Source: Methylorubrum sp. B1-46 (GTDB lineage: Bacteria > Pseudomonadota > Alphaproteobacteria > Rhizobiales > Beijerinckiaceae). Taken from it: 15,000 bases of DNA. Shown here piece by piece: positions 7,213 to 13,845 of the stretch. The first letter of the stretch is position 1. The number at the start of each line of letters is the position of its first letter. The notes under the pieces were generated by a model. The model was not told the origin of the DNA, ran no database searches, and saw only the letters and a program-made list of their open reading frames with translations. The position numbers and the translations under genes are program-made. The stretch covers positions 1,542,501-1,557,500 of the forward strand of contig NZ_CP088247.1 of the NCBI RefSeq assembly GCF_021117295.1, given 5' to 3'.

Positions 7213-7464
7213 TCAGGCGGAGGGTTCGGTCAGCCTGGCCCGGTGGCGGTCGAGGGCGTCGTGCAGGATCGGCATGAAGGCGGACGACGCGTCGAGCCCG
7301 TCCACGCCCTGCTCGAGGCGGCCGAGGGCGCGCACCTGGGCGTCGAGGCCGTCATGCGCGGCCAAGTAGGCCCAGATTGCCTCGTCCGCCTCGCCGACCT
7401 GGGCCGGCTGCTCGGAGGCGAGCAGCGCTGAAAAGGTATCGAGGGTTCTCTCAAGACTCGCCAC
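7213..7464 (-). CDS. Small hypothetical protein
   Basis: 83 residues from GTG 7464. I chose this start because GAGGGGGA lies 6 bp before it; ATG at 7485 has no ribosome binding site, and the longer reading to 7557 adds low-complexity Arg/Ala-rich sequence. The protein is acidic to neutral and almost wholly helical in appearance (ERTLDTFSALLASE, EADEAIWAYLAAHDGLDAQVRALGRLEQGVDGL), with no cysteine, signal peptide or membrane segment. I do not recognise a family. It follows the tailed SDR gene on the same strand after about 150 bp. Codon use looks like that of its neighbours, which supports it as a real gene. Confidence 0.6.
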   Translation of the reverse strand: MASLERTLDTFSALLASEQPAQVGEADEAIWAYLAAHDGLDAQVRALGRLEQGVDGLDASSAFMPILHDALDRHRARLTEPSA

Positions 7465-7617
7465 GTCGGCTCCCCCTCGGTGCATCCATGTCGATGCGGC
7501 TCGGGCGCATCGTCGCGAAAGTGGATGACGGTTCGGCGAAGATGCAGCGGGCGTCACGCCGCGTCGGAGCAGGCGGCGGAGCTCGATCCCGCGCCCCCGC
7601 CTGCGGCGGTTCGGGAA

Positions 7618-8622
7618 TCAGCGGCGGCTGCCACCGATGAGACTCGCGGCGGCGAGACCGATGCCGGCGACCACGGCGGCGGTGGTGAGCGGGTGGAGCG
7701 CGCCGCGCGTGTAGAGGCTACGCCGCATCACGTAGCCCGGATGGCTTCCGGCGGTACGGCCGCCGACGCCCGCCCGGTAGAGCGATCCCTCGGGACGGCG
7801 GGGCGGCTCGTCGCGCTGCTGCAGGCCGGCCATGCTGCTTCCGACCGTGTCGAACACCCGCGGCGCCACGGCCTGAGCCGCGCTCATGATCCGCCCGCCG
7901 CCGCCGATATAGATGTCGCGGCGCGGATGCACGGCCGCGTGGACAATCGCCTCGGCGACCTCCTCCGTGCGGTAGACCGGCGGGGGCAGCTTCGGCTCAC
8001 GGTCGGTGTAGTTGCGGGCGTGCGCCGGGAAGGGCGTATCGATCGCCGCCGGCTTGATCAGCGTAACCGCGACCGGCGCCCCCTCCTCCTTCAGCTCGAT
8101 GCGCAGGGAGTCGGTGAAGCCTTTGATGGCGTGCTTGCTGGCGCTGTACATGCCCTGGAGCGGGAACGCGACGTCGGAGGCGACGCTGCCGAGATTGATC
8201 AGCGTGCCGCCGCTCGCCTTGAGGTGCGGCAGCGCCACCAGCGAGCCGTAGACGACACCCCAGAAATTCACGTCGAACAGGCGCCGGTGATCACCGTCCT
8301 CGACCTCTTCGAGCCGTCCGATGATCGAGAGCCCGGCATCGTTCACCCAGGTGTCGATGCGGCCGTAGCAGTCGATCGCAGCGCGGGCCAGGGCTTCGAC
8401 CTGCGCGCGTTCCGAGACATCGGTGACGACGTCGAGCGCCTCGCCGCCCTGCCGTTCGATCTCCGCCCGGATCTCGGCCAGCGCCTCCCGGTTGCGGGCG
8501 GCGAGCACGACCCGGGCACCACGCGCCGCAGCCATGCGCGCGGTCGCGAGCCCGATGCCGCTGGAGGCGCCGGTGATGACGATGACCTGCCGGTCCAGCG
8601 GCTTCTTGGCAGCGCTCGGCAT
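7618..8622 (-). CDS. SDR-family oxidoreductase with C-terminal hydrophobic tail
   Basis: 334 residues, longer than the classical 250. The start is ATG 8622 with AGGAG 6 bp upstream. The Rossmann core has TGASSGIG (17-24), and the catalytic set is N119, S146, Y159 and K163 (YSASK). Arg residues after the second strand (AARNRE) suggest NADP preference. The usual NNAG motif reads NDAG (94-97). After the core comes an extension of about 80 residues with YVMRRSLYTRG and a hydrophobic segment near residues 310-328 ending GGSRR, which may anchor it to the membrane. It is a paralogue of the SDR gene at 12494-13492. Substrate unknown. It lies 159 bp downstream of the isochorismatase-family gene. A small GC hairpin at 7597-7609 follows its stop codon but lacks a T-run. 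Confidence 0.9.
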   Translation of the reverse strand: MPSAAKKPLDRQVIVITGASSGIGLATARMAAARGARVVLAARNREALAEIRAEIERQGGEALDVVTDVSERAQVEALARAAIDCYGRIDTWVNDAGLSIIGRLEEVEDGDHRRLFDVNFWGVVYGSLVALPHLKASGGTLINLGSVASDVAFPLQGMYSASKHAIKGFTDSLRIELKEEGAPVAVTLIKPAAIDTPFPAHARNYTDREPKLPPPVYRTEEVAEAIVHAAVHPRRDIYIGGGGRIMSAAQAVAPRVFDTVGSSMAGLQQRDEPPRRPEGSLYRAGVGGRTAGSHPGYVMRRSLYTRGALHPLTTAAVVAGIGLAAASLIGGSRR

Positions 8623-8781
8623 GCACGTCTCCTGTGATCACGGGATGATCGGGAGCCCTACACGCAGGCCTTATCCCGAAGGTTGTCAGCCGGTGAACCC
8701 GGCCGCGAACGGCTCAGTTTCCCCGGTTTCAGGAGAGCGGTGCCGGATCGCCGTCGGTCGGCCGCGAAGTAAGCGCCGAAG

Positions 8782-9405
8782 TCAGCGCCAAGCGTCCAGG
8801 ATCTCCGCGGTCGGCGCCGTCTCGATCTGCTCGCCGAATCGGCTCTGATAGAGGAACATCATCGCGTCGTAGGTCTGGTCGGCCGACGAGCAGACCGCGT
8901 CGCAAGCGACGATGACGCGGTAGCCGCGATCGACCGCGCCGAGGATGGTAGCGAGCACGCAGACATCGGTCTCGCCCCCTGTCACCACGAGGGTGTCGAT
9001 GGCCTCCGCCTCCAGCATCCGCTCCAGATCGGGCTTCATCCACGGCGAGTAGACGAGCTTATCGACGACCTTGGCCGGCGGCGCGAACCGGATCAGGCTC
9101 GGCACCAGCTCGACCATCTCAGGCCCGAGCGCGTCGAGGGTCATCTTCGGCCAGTGCTCGTAGTAGCGCTGCCACGCCCCCCGCCCCTCCTCGGCCGAAC
9201 GGATCGGCACGAAGCGGGTGAACACCGTCCGCTCCGGACGGGCGGCGGTAAGACGCTCGATGTTGGGCAGGATGCGGGCGAGCCAAGGCGTGTGCCAGTC
9301 GGTCTCCTCGGCAAACATCCGCTGCGCGTCGACGCAGAGATGCGCAGCCCGTGAGCCGAGTTCACCGAATTTCAGGCCGTCCTTGCCCGCCATCTCGCCC
9401 GCCAT
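8782..9405 (-). CDS. Isochorismatase-family cysteine hydrolase
   Basis: 207 residues from ATG 9405, chosen because GGAG stands 6 bp before it; an in-frame TTG at 9432 would add nine residues but lacks a usable ribosome binding site. The catalytic triad is readable as D26 (LCVDAQRMF), K116 (KVVDKLVYSPW) and C149 (TGGETDVCVLATILGAVDRG). The GG-x-T-D-x-C pattern preceding the long helix is typical. Members of this family hydrolyse isochorismate, nicotinamide, carbamoyl or amide substrates. Nothing here fixes the substrate, and no siderophore or NAD-salvage partner lies nearby. The gene follows the alcohol dehydrogenase gene by 37 bp on the same strand, so the two are probably co-transcribed. Confidence 0.88.
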   Translation of the reverse strand: MAGEMAGKDGLKFGELGSRAAHLCVDAQRMFAEETDWHTPWLARILPNIERLTAARPERTVFTRFVPIRSAEEGRGAWQRYYEHWPKMTLDALGPEMVELVPSLIRFAPPAKVVDKLVYSPWMKPDLERMLEAEAIDTLVVTGGETDVCVLATILGAVDRGYRVIVACDAVCSSADQTYDAMMFLYQSRFGEQIETAPTAEILDAWR

Positions 9406-9442
9406 GACTCGCTCCAAACCTTTCTTTTTCAATCTCTCGGGC

Positions 9443-10615
9443 TCAGTTCGGGTGGAAGACGACCTTCACGCAGCCGTCCTTCTTGTCGCGGAAGGTCTTG
9501 TACAGATCGGGCCCGTCCGCGAGGTCGGTAGAGCGGTGGGTGATCAGCGAGGCGGTGTCGAACTTGCCCTGCTGGATCAGCTTGGTCAGCGGTTCGAGGT
9601 AGCGCTTCACGTGGGTCTGACCGCTCTTCATGGTCAGGCCCTTCTGCACGATCGCGCCCATGTTGAGCGGGATCGGTCCACCGTAGACGCCGGGCACAGA
9701 GACGATGCCGCAGGGCCGCACCGCGCGGATCGCCTCCATCAGCGCGTAGGGCCGCTCGGTCGAGGTCAGCTTCTCCTGCAGCGTCGAGATCAGGCTGGAG
9801 ACGCCGTGGCCGGCGCTCGCTTCCATGCCGACGCAGTCGATCACACCATCGGCCCCCTCGCCCCGGCTGATCTCCTTGATCCGCTCGAACACGTCCTCCT
9901 TGGCGAAGTCGATGATATCGGTCGCGCCGTACTTCCGGGCGAGCGCCAGGCGCTCGGGCACGGTGTCGATCGCAATGATCCGCTCGGCGCCCATGATCTG
10001 GGCCGACTGGATCGCGAACAGCCCGACGGGCCCCGCGCCCCACACAGCGATGATCTCGCCGCCCTTGATCTCGCAATGCTCGGCGCCCTGCCAGCCGGTC
10101 GGCAGGATGTCGGTGAGGAACAGGACGGATTCGTCGTCCATGCCGTCGGGCACCTTCATCGGTGCCACGTCGGCCATCGGCACGCGCACGTATTCGGCCT
10201 GTCCGCCCCAGTAGCCACCGGTGATGTGCGAGTAGCCGAACAGGCCGGCGGTGGTGAAGCCGAACTGCGCCGCCGCCATCTCGGCATTGCGGTTCGAGCG
10301 CTGGCAGACCGACCAGTTGCCGAGCTTGCACTGGCGGCACTCGCCGCAATTGATGTTGAAGGGGACGACGATGCGGTCGCCTGGTCTGAACTTGGTGAAG
10401 CCCGGCGCAGTCTCGACAACCTCGCCCATGAATTCGTGGCCGAGCACGTCGCCCGATTTCATGGTCGGCATCTGACCGTCCATCAGGTGGAGGTCGGAGC
10501 CGCAGATCGCGCAGGACGTGACCTTGATGATGACGTCGCGGGAATCCTCGATCGTCGGATCCGGCACGGTGTCGCAGCGGATGTCGCCCTTGCCGTGCCA
10601 GCACAGTGCCTTCAT
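9443..10615 (-). CDS. Zinc-dependent alcohol dehydrogenase (FdhA-like)
   Basis: 390 residues. The start is ATG 10615 with GAGGA 6 bp upstream; an open frame extends to 10777 but adds no conserved sequence. It is a medium-chain dehydrogenase. Catalytic zinc ligands fall at C38 (CAICGSD) and H60-E61 (GHEFMGE). The structural zinc lobe has C90, C93, C96 and C104. DILPTGW precedes the NAD-binding Rossmann motif GAGPVG. The length and the long insertion before the C-terminus resemble the glutathione-independent formaldehyde dehydrogenase / threonine-dehydrogenase-like group rather than yeast-type ADH. Formaldehyde or another short aldehyde is a reasonable guess for the substrate but unproven. It probably heads a transcript with the isochorismatase-family gene. 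Confidence 0.92.
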   Translation of the reverse strand: MKALCWHGKGDIRCDTVPDPTIEDSRDVIIKVTSCAICGSDLHLMDGQMPTMKSGDVLGHEFMGEVVETAPGFTKFRPGDRIVVPFNINCGECRQCKLGNWSVCQRSNRNAEMAAAQFGFTTAGLFGYSHITGGYWGGQAEYVRVPMADVAPMKVPDGMDDESVLFLTDILPTGWQGAEHCEIKGGEIIAVWGAGPVGLFAIQSAQIMGAERIIAIDTVPERLALARKYGATDIIDFAKEDVFERIKEISRGEGADGVIDCVGMEASAGHGVSSLISTLQEKLTSTERPYALMEAIRAVRPCGIVSVPGVYGGPIPLNMGAIVQKGLTMKSGQTHVKRYLEPLTKLIQQGKFDTASLITHRSTDLADGPDLYKTFRDKKDGCVKVVFHPN

Positions 10616-10710
10616 GAGACGTCCTCGAGGTTCGACCGGTGATGCCGTCCGGGCATCGCCGCAGGAAACCTCATGCGCGTACGGCCAAGTTCCTCGCTGA
10701 ACGTCCGACG

Positions 10711-11322
10711 CTACAATTTGACCCCGAGCCAGCGGTTCACGCGGGTCACGAGCCAGACGGTCGCGAGGGCCACGCACACGCCCCAGCCAACTTCCACGAC
10801 CCGCGAACCCGCCATCCGCTCCACCGGCCCGAGATGGGGCACGAGGAGGATGATCGTAGCGGTGATGCCGGCGAGCCGGCAGGCGCTCGCCACATTGACG
10901 AGCCAGCAGACGAGGATCGCCAGCACCACCCCCACGGCGTAGGTCGGAACCGACGGCCCGAGGGTAAGATACGCAGCAAGCCCGATCAGGCCGCCGATCG
11001 CCGCGCCGGTGAACTGGTCCCGGGCAGTCGAGCGGGTCGCGCCGAGCTCGGTCTGGGCGACCGCCACCGCGGTGATCGCTGCCCAGAATCCCTCCTGCAG
11101 GCCGAACATCTGGGTCGGCAGGTAGGCGGCGACCGCCGCGACCGACGACATGATCCCGTGCGCGAGGCCGCCGGTGAGACGGCGGCGCAGCGGCAGGCGC
11201 TTGTGCAGCCGCGCGGCCTGATCCCGCAGCCAGCGGATGCGGCTGGTGTCGCGGTCGGCCCGGCGCGTCTCGGCAGCGCTCTCCTGCCGCGCACCGTCCG
11301 GGGCGGCCCGCTCTCGTCCCAT
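10711..11322 (-). CDS. FUSC-type inner-membrane protein
   Basis: 203 residues from ATG 11322, which has AGGAG 6 bp upstream; earlier in-frame ATGs at 11361 and 11412 have poor ribosome binding sites. The N-terminal 45 residues are highly charged and probably cytoplasmic. About six membrane segments follow (roughly 51-73, 78-92, 104-123, 127-148, 150-163 and 174-194). The pattern EGFWAAITAVAVAQTELGATRSTARDQF, followed by a glycine-rich helix, matches the fusaric acid resistance / aromatic acid exporter-like (FUSC) fold. This is only the short membrane half; full AaeB-type pumps are about three times longer and work with a periplasmic partner, absent here. A transport function is therefore uncertain. 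It is divergent from the YghA-type SDR gene and 95 bp upstream of the dehydrogenase gene. Confidence 0.82.
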   Translation of the reverse strand: MGRERAAPDGARQESAAETRRADRDTSRIRWLRDQAARLHKRLPLRRRLTGGLAHGIMSSVAAVAAYLPTQMFGLQEGFWAAITAVAVAQTELGATRSTARDQFTGAAIGGLIGLAAYLTLGPSVPTYAVGVVLAILVCWLVNVASACRLAGITATIILLVPHLGPVERMAGSRVVEVGWGVCVALATVWLVTRVNRWLGVKL

Positions 11323-11506
11323 CTCAGTCTCCTCGTGAGGCGAAGCGCTGTCGGCCGGCATCCGTTCGTTCTTCCCTCTTCCCCCTTGGATCGGTCCGCG
11401 ACGCGCGACCATGACGGCAGGACGCCGCCGCGAGACGCCACCACAGCTCCCCTGTCATGCATCGAAACGCGGAGCGAGGCCGATAGGGCCGGTCAAATCT
11501 GTGTCG

Positions 11507-11529
11507 AACCCCACCCGTGCGGCGGGGTT
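11507..11529. repeat. Inverted repeat upstream of the YghA-type SDR gene
   Basis: AACCCC (11507-11512) and GGGGTT (11524-11529) are perfect inverted arms, with CCG/CGG able to continue the pairing inside after one mismatch. It lies about 44 bp before the start codon at 11573, in the gap shared with the divergent FUSC gene. No T-run follows. It could be an operator or a leader hairpin; the function is unknown. Confidence 0.35.
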
Positions 11530-11572
11530 GTCCGGGCATCCTCCTCCATCCCACGGCACCGGAGCCCGGCCC

Positions 11573-12430
11573 ATGGAAGCTTTTCCCAAGCCCCCTTTCC
11601 CCGATCAGCCGCAGCCAATGCCCGGCTCGACCCGCGCCATGGACCCGCTGCCGGATCACGGCGAGACGAGCTACAAGGGATCGGGGCGCCTAGAGGGCAA
11701 GAAGGCGATCATCACCGGCGGGGATTCCGGCATCGGCCGCGCGGTGGCGCTCGCCTTCGCCCGCGAGGGTGCGGACGTGCTGATCTCCTATCTCGACGAG
11801 GAGGAGGACGCCGCCGAGACGCGCCGCCTGATCGAGGAGGCGGGGCGCAAGGCGGTTCTGGTGCCGGGCAATATCGGCGAGGCCGCCCATTGCCGGCGCA
11901 TCGTCGAGCGGGCGGTGGAGGCCTTCGGGCGGATCGACGTGCTCGTCAACAACGCCGCGCACCAAGCGACCTTCGACGCCCCGGAAGAGATCTCCGACGA
12001 GGAGTGGGAGAAGACCTTCCAGGTGAACATCCACGCGATGTTCTACCTGACCAAGGCGGCGCTCCCGCACATGGGCGAGGGCGCGGCCATCATCAACACC
12101 ACCTCGGTCAACGCCGACACGCCGAGCCCGCAACTGCTGGCCTACGCCACCACGAAGGGCGCGATCCAGAACTATACCGGCGGCCTCGCGCAGATGCTGG
12201 CCGAGCGGGGCATCCGGGTGAACTGCGTCGCGCCGGGCCCGATCTGGACCCCGCTGATCCCCTCGACCATGCCGGCGGAGAAGGTGACGCAGTTCGGCTC
12301 GCAGGTGCCGATGAAGCGGCCGGGCCAGCCGAAAGAACTCGCGCCGATCTACGTGATGCTGGCCTCCGACGAGTCGAGCTACGTCTCCGGCGCCACGGTG
12401 GCGGTGACCGGCGGCAAGCCGATCCTCTGA
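11573..12430 (+). CDS. SDR oxidoreductase, YghA type
   Basis: 285 residues. The start is ATG 11573 with GGAG 8 bp upstream; the open frame back to 11411 lies in the divergent promoter region and is not conserved. The proline-rich N-terminal arm (residues 1-35) followed by Y-x-GSGRL matches E. coli YghA and its relatives, as does TGGDSGIG (48-55). The catalytic set is N152, S178, Y191 and K195; the NNAA at 126-129 stands for NNAG. The close of the protein, GQPKELAPIYVMLASDESSY, is also characteristic. YghA-type enzymes are NADP(H)-dependent and accept aldehydes or sugar alcohols in vitro; homologues are often general-stress genes. It leads a plus-strand group with a second SDR gene 63 bp downstream. 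Confidence 0.93.
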   Translation: MEAFPKPPFPDQPQPMPGSTRAMDPLPDHGETSYKGSGRLEGKKAIITGGDSGIGRAVALAFAREGADVLISYLDEEEDAAETRRLIEEAGRKAVLVPGNIGEAAHCRRIVERAVEAFGRIDVLVNNAAHQATFDAPEEISDEEWEKTFQVNIHAMFYLTKAALPHMGEGAAIINTTSVNADTPSPQLLAYATTKGAIQNYTGGLAQMLAERGIRVNCVAPGPIWTPLIPSTMPAEKVTQFGSQVPMKRPGQPKELAPIYVMLASDESSYVSGATVAVTGGKPIL

Positions 12431-12493
12431 GTCCTTGGTGTTCGTCCTTTGCATCCGGCCGGGTCGCCGGGTGCCTTCCGCCGGGAGCCCGCC

Positions 12494-13492
12494 TTGAAGA
12501 ACCTGCACGGAGCCGTCGTCGTCATCGCCGGCGCATCGAGCGGCATTGGCCGTGCCGCGGCACTGGCCTTCGCGCGGGAAGGCGCGCACGTCGTCGTCGC
12601 GGCCCGGCGCCGGGAGCTGCTCGACCGGCTCGCGGAGGCGTGCAGCCGGATCGGTCCGGCGGCGCTCGCCGTGCCCACCGACGTCACCGATCCGGAGGCG
12701 GTCGAAGCCCTGGCCTGCGCGGCAGAGGATCGCTTCGGCCGGATCGATGCCTGGATCAACAATGCCGGCACCGGCGTGTTCGGCCCGTTCCAGGACGCGC
12801 CGCTCGACCTACATCGCCGCACCGTCGAGGTGAACCTGTTCGGCGCTATGCACGGCGCCTACGCCGTCCTGCCCCGCTTCCTCGAACGGGGGCGGGGCAT
12901 CCTCGTCAACATGGTGTCGCTCGGCGGCTGGGCGCCGGCCCCGTTCGCCGCCGCCTACACCGCGAGCAAGTTCGGCCTGCGCGGCTTCTCGGCGAGCCTG
13001 CGCCAGGAACTGCGGCGCCACGCCCATATCCATGTCTGCGCGGTGTTTCCGGCCATGGTCGACACGCCGGGCTTCGTGCACGGCGCCAACGTCTCCGGCC
13101 GCACCCTCGACCCCGGCCCGATGCTCTACGCGTCCGAGGAGGTGGCCGAGACCCTCGTCCACGTCGTGCGCCATCCGCGCGACGAGATCGCGGTGGGCTG
13201 GCCCGCCCGCGCCGCTCAAGTGGCCTACGCCCTCGCGCCCGGCCCGACCGAGCACCTGATGGGCCTTGCCCTCAACCGGACTCTCGAGCGTGCCCGCCCC
13301 GCTCCGAAGACCTACGGAGCCCTGCGCAGGCCGGTCCAAGACGGCACGGGGTCGGATGGCGGCTGGCTCGAACGCAAACGCCTTCCCTCGGCCTCGACCT
13401 TGAGCGGAATCGGCGTGGCCGTCCTCGGTGCCGGCGTTGCCTTGGCCGTCGGCAGCCGGCTCGGTGGTCGGTCCGGCCGAGCGAAACGGTGA
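12494..13492 (+). CDS. SDR-family oxidoreductase with C-terminal hydrophobic tail (paralogue)
   Basis: 332 residues from TTG 12494, chosen because GGGAG ends 6 bp before it and the protein then begins directly at the first strand, KNLHGAVVVIAGASSGIG. An in-frame TTG at 12449 is unsupported. The cofactor motif reads AGASSGIG (12-19; Ala replaces the usual Thr). NNAG is at 89-92, and the catalytic set is N114, S142, Y155 and K159. AARRRE after strand 2 suggests NADP. The extension carries the HPRDEIAVG segment and a final glycine/alanine-rich hydrophobic stretch ending in a basic tail. The same plan is seen in the gene at 7618-8622, so the two are probably ancient duplicates. It lies 63 bp after the YghA-type gene with no terminator between, so they are probably co-transcribed. 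Confidence 0.9.
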   Translation: MKNLHGAVVVIAGASSGIGRAAALAFAREGAHVVVAARRRELLDRLAEACSRIGPAALAVPTDVTDPEAVEALACAAEDRFGRIDAWINNAGTGVFGPFQDAPLDLHRRTVEVNLFGAMHGAYAVLPRFLERGRGILVNMVSLGGWAPAPFAAAYTASKFGLRGFSASLRQELRRHAHIHVCAVFPAMVDTPGFVHGANVSGRTLDPGPMLYASEEVAETLVHVVRHPRDEIAVGWPARAAQVAYALAPGPTEHLMGLALNRTLERARPAPKTYGALRRPVQDGTGSDGGWLERKRLPSASTLSGIGVAVLGAGVALAVGSRLGGRSGRAKR

Positions 13493-13536
13493 ACGCGAAG
13501 GCTGCCGAGAAAACCCCCGGTTAAGCCTGAAGCCCT

Positions 13537-13562
13537 ATCACCGGCCCATCGAGCCTGGTGAT
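13537..13562 (+). promoter_or_regulatory. Hairpin just before the ribosome binding site of the 59-residue protein
   Basis: ATCACCGG (13537-13544) pairs with CC-t-GGTGAT (13554-13562, one bulged T) around a 9-nt loop. AAAGGAG begins 2 bp later. There is no T-run, so termination is unlikely; a leader structure that affects translation or mRNA ends is possible. Confidence 0.35.
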
Positions 13563-13575
13563 GAAAGGAGCGCCG

Positions 13576-13755
13576 ATGACCAGGGACCAACTCGCGACCG
13601 AACTGAAGCGCATGGCCTCCTCGCAGGTCAGCGACATCGAGCGCGCGGTCAAGGCGGGCCACAAGACCATCGCCCTGAACGAACTGGCCGACCTCGACCG
13701 GCAGCTCAAGGCACTGGCCGCTGCACTGAAGGCCAAGCCCGTCGTCCGGGCCTGA
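13576..13755 (+). CDS. Small helical protein of unknown function (59 residues)
   Basis: The start is ATG 13576, preceded by AAAGGAG at 5 bp, the best ribosome binding site in this region; the longer reading from 13558 would begin upstream of it. The protein is charged, lacks cysteine and has no signal or membrane segment. It looks like two helices: MTRDQLATELKRMASSQVSDIERAVKAG and, after a short turn, NELADLDRQLKALAAALKAK. The second has leucines at heptad-like spacing, suggesting a coiled coil or dimer. I do not recognise a family. It follows the tailed SDR gene by 83 bp and converges on the UbiB-family gene. Confidence 0.72.
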   Translation: MTRDQLATELKRMASSQVSDIERAVKAGHKTIALNELADLDRQLKALAAALKAKPVVRA

Positions 13756-13845
13756 CCCCGCTTCGCTTTTAACGGACCATCGAATCGATCGGACGGCCAC
13801 GGCCCCCGCCCTCGGGCGGAGGTCGCGCCCGATCCCGCGCCCGCC

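Noticed and set aside
7465..7557. Longer start for the small hypothetical protein
   Set aside because: The added Arg/Ala/Pro-rich residues have no supporting ribosome binding site, whereas GTG 7464 has GAGGGGGA at 6 bp.
10666..10693. EcfG-type promoter ahead of the alcohol dehydrogenase gene
   Set aside because: GGAAC (10693-10689) is followed by GTTT only after 19 bases, preceded by G rather than C, which is outside the accepted spacing and consensus. I do not list it as a promoter.
10639..13524. A 961-codon open frame on the plus strand across several genes
   Set aside because: It runs antisense to the FUSC gene and out of frame through both SDR genes, with Arg/Pro/Gly-rich low-complexity sequence. 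The genes beneath it have full catalytic motifs and ribosome binding sites, so it is a GC artefact.
13806..13819. Terminator between the 59-residue gene and the UbiB-family gene
   Set aside because: CCGCC-CTCG-GGCGG is a short stem with no T-run on either side; such GC hairpins are common by chance here.
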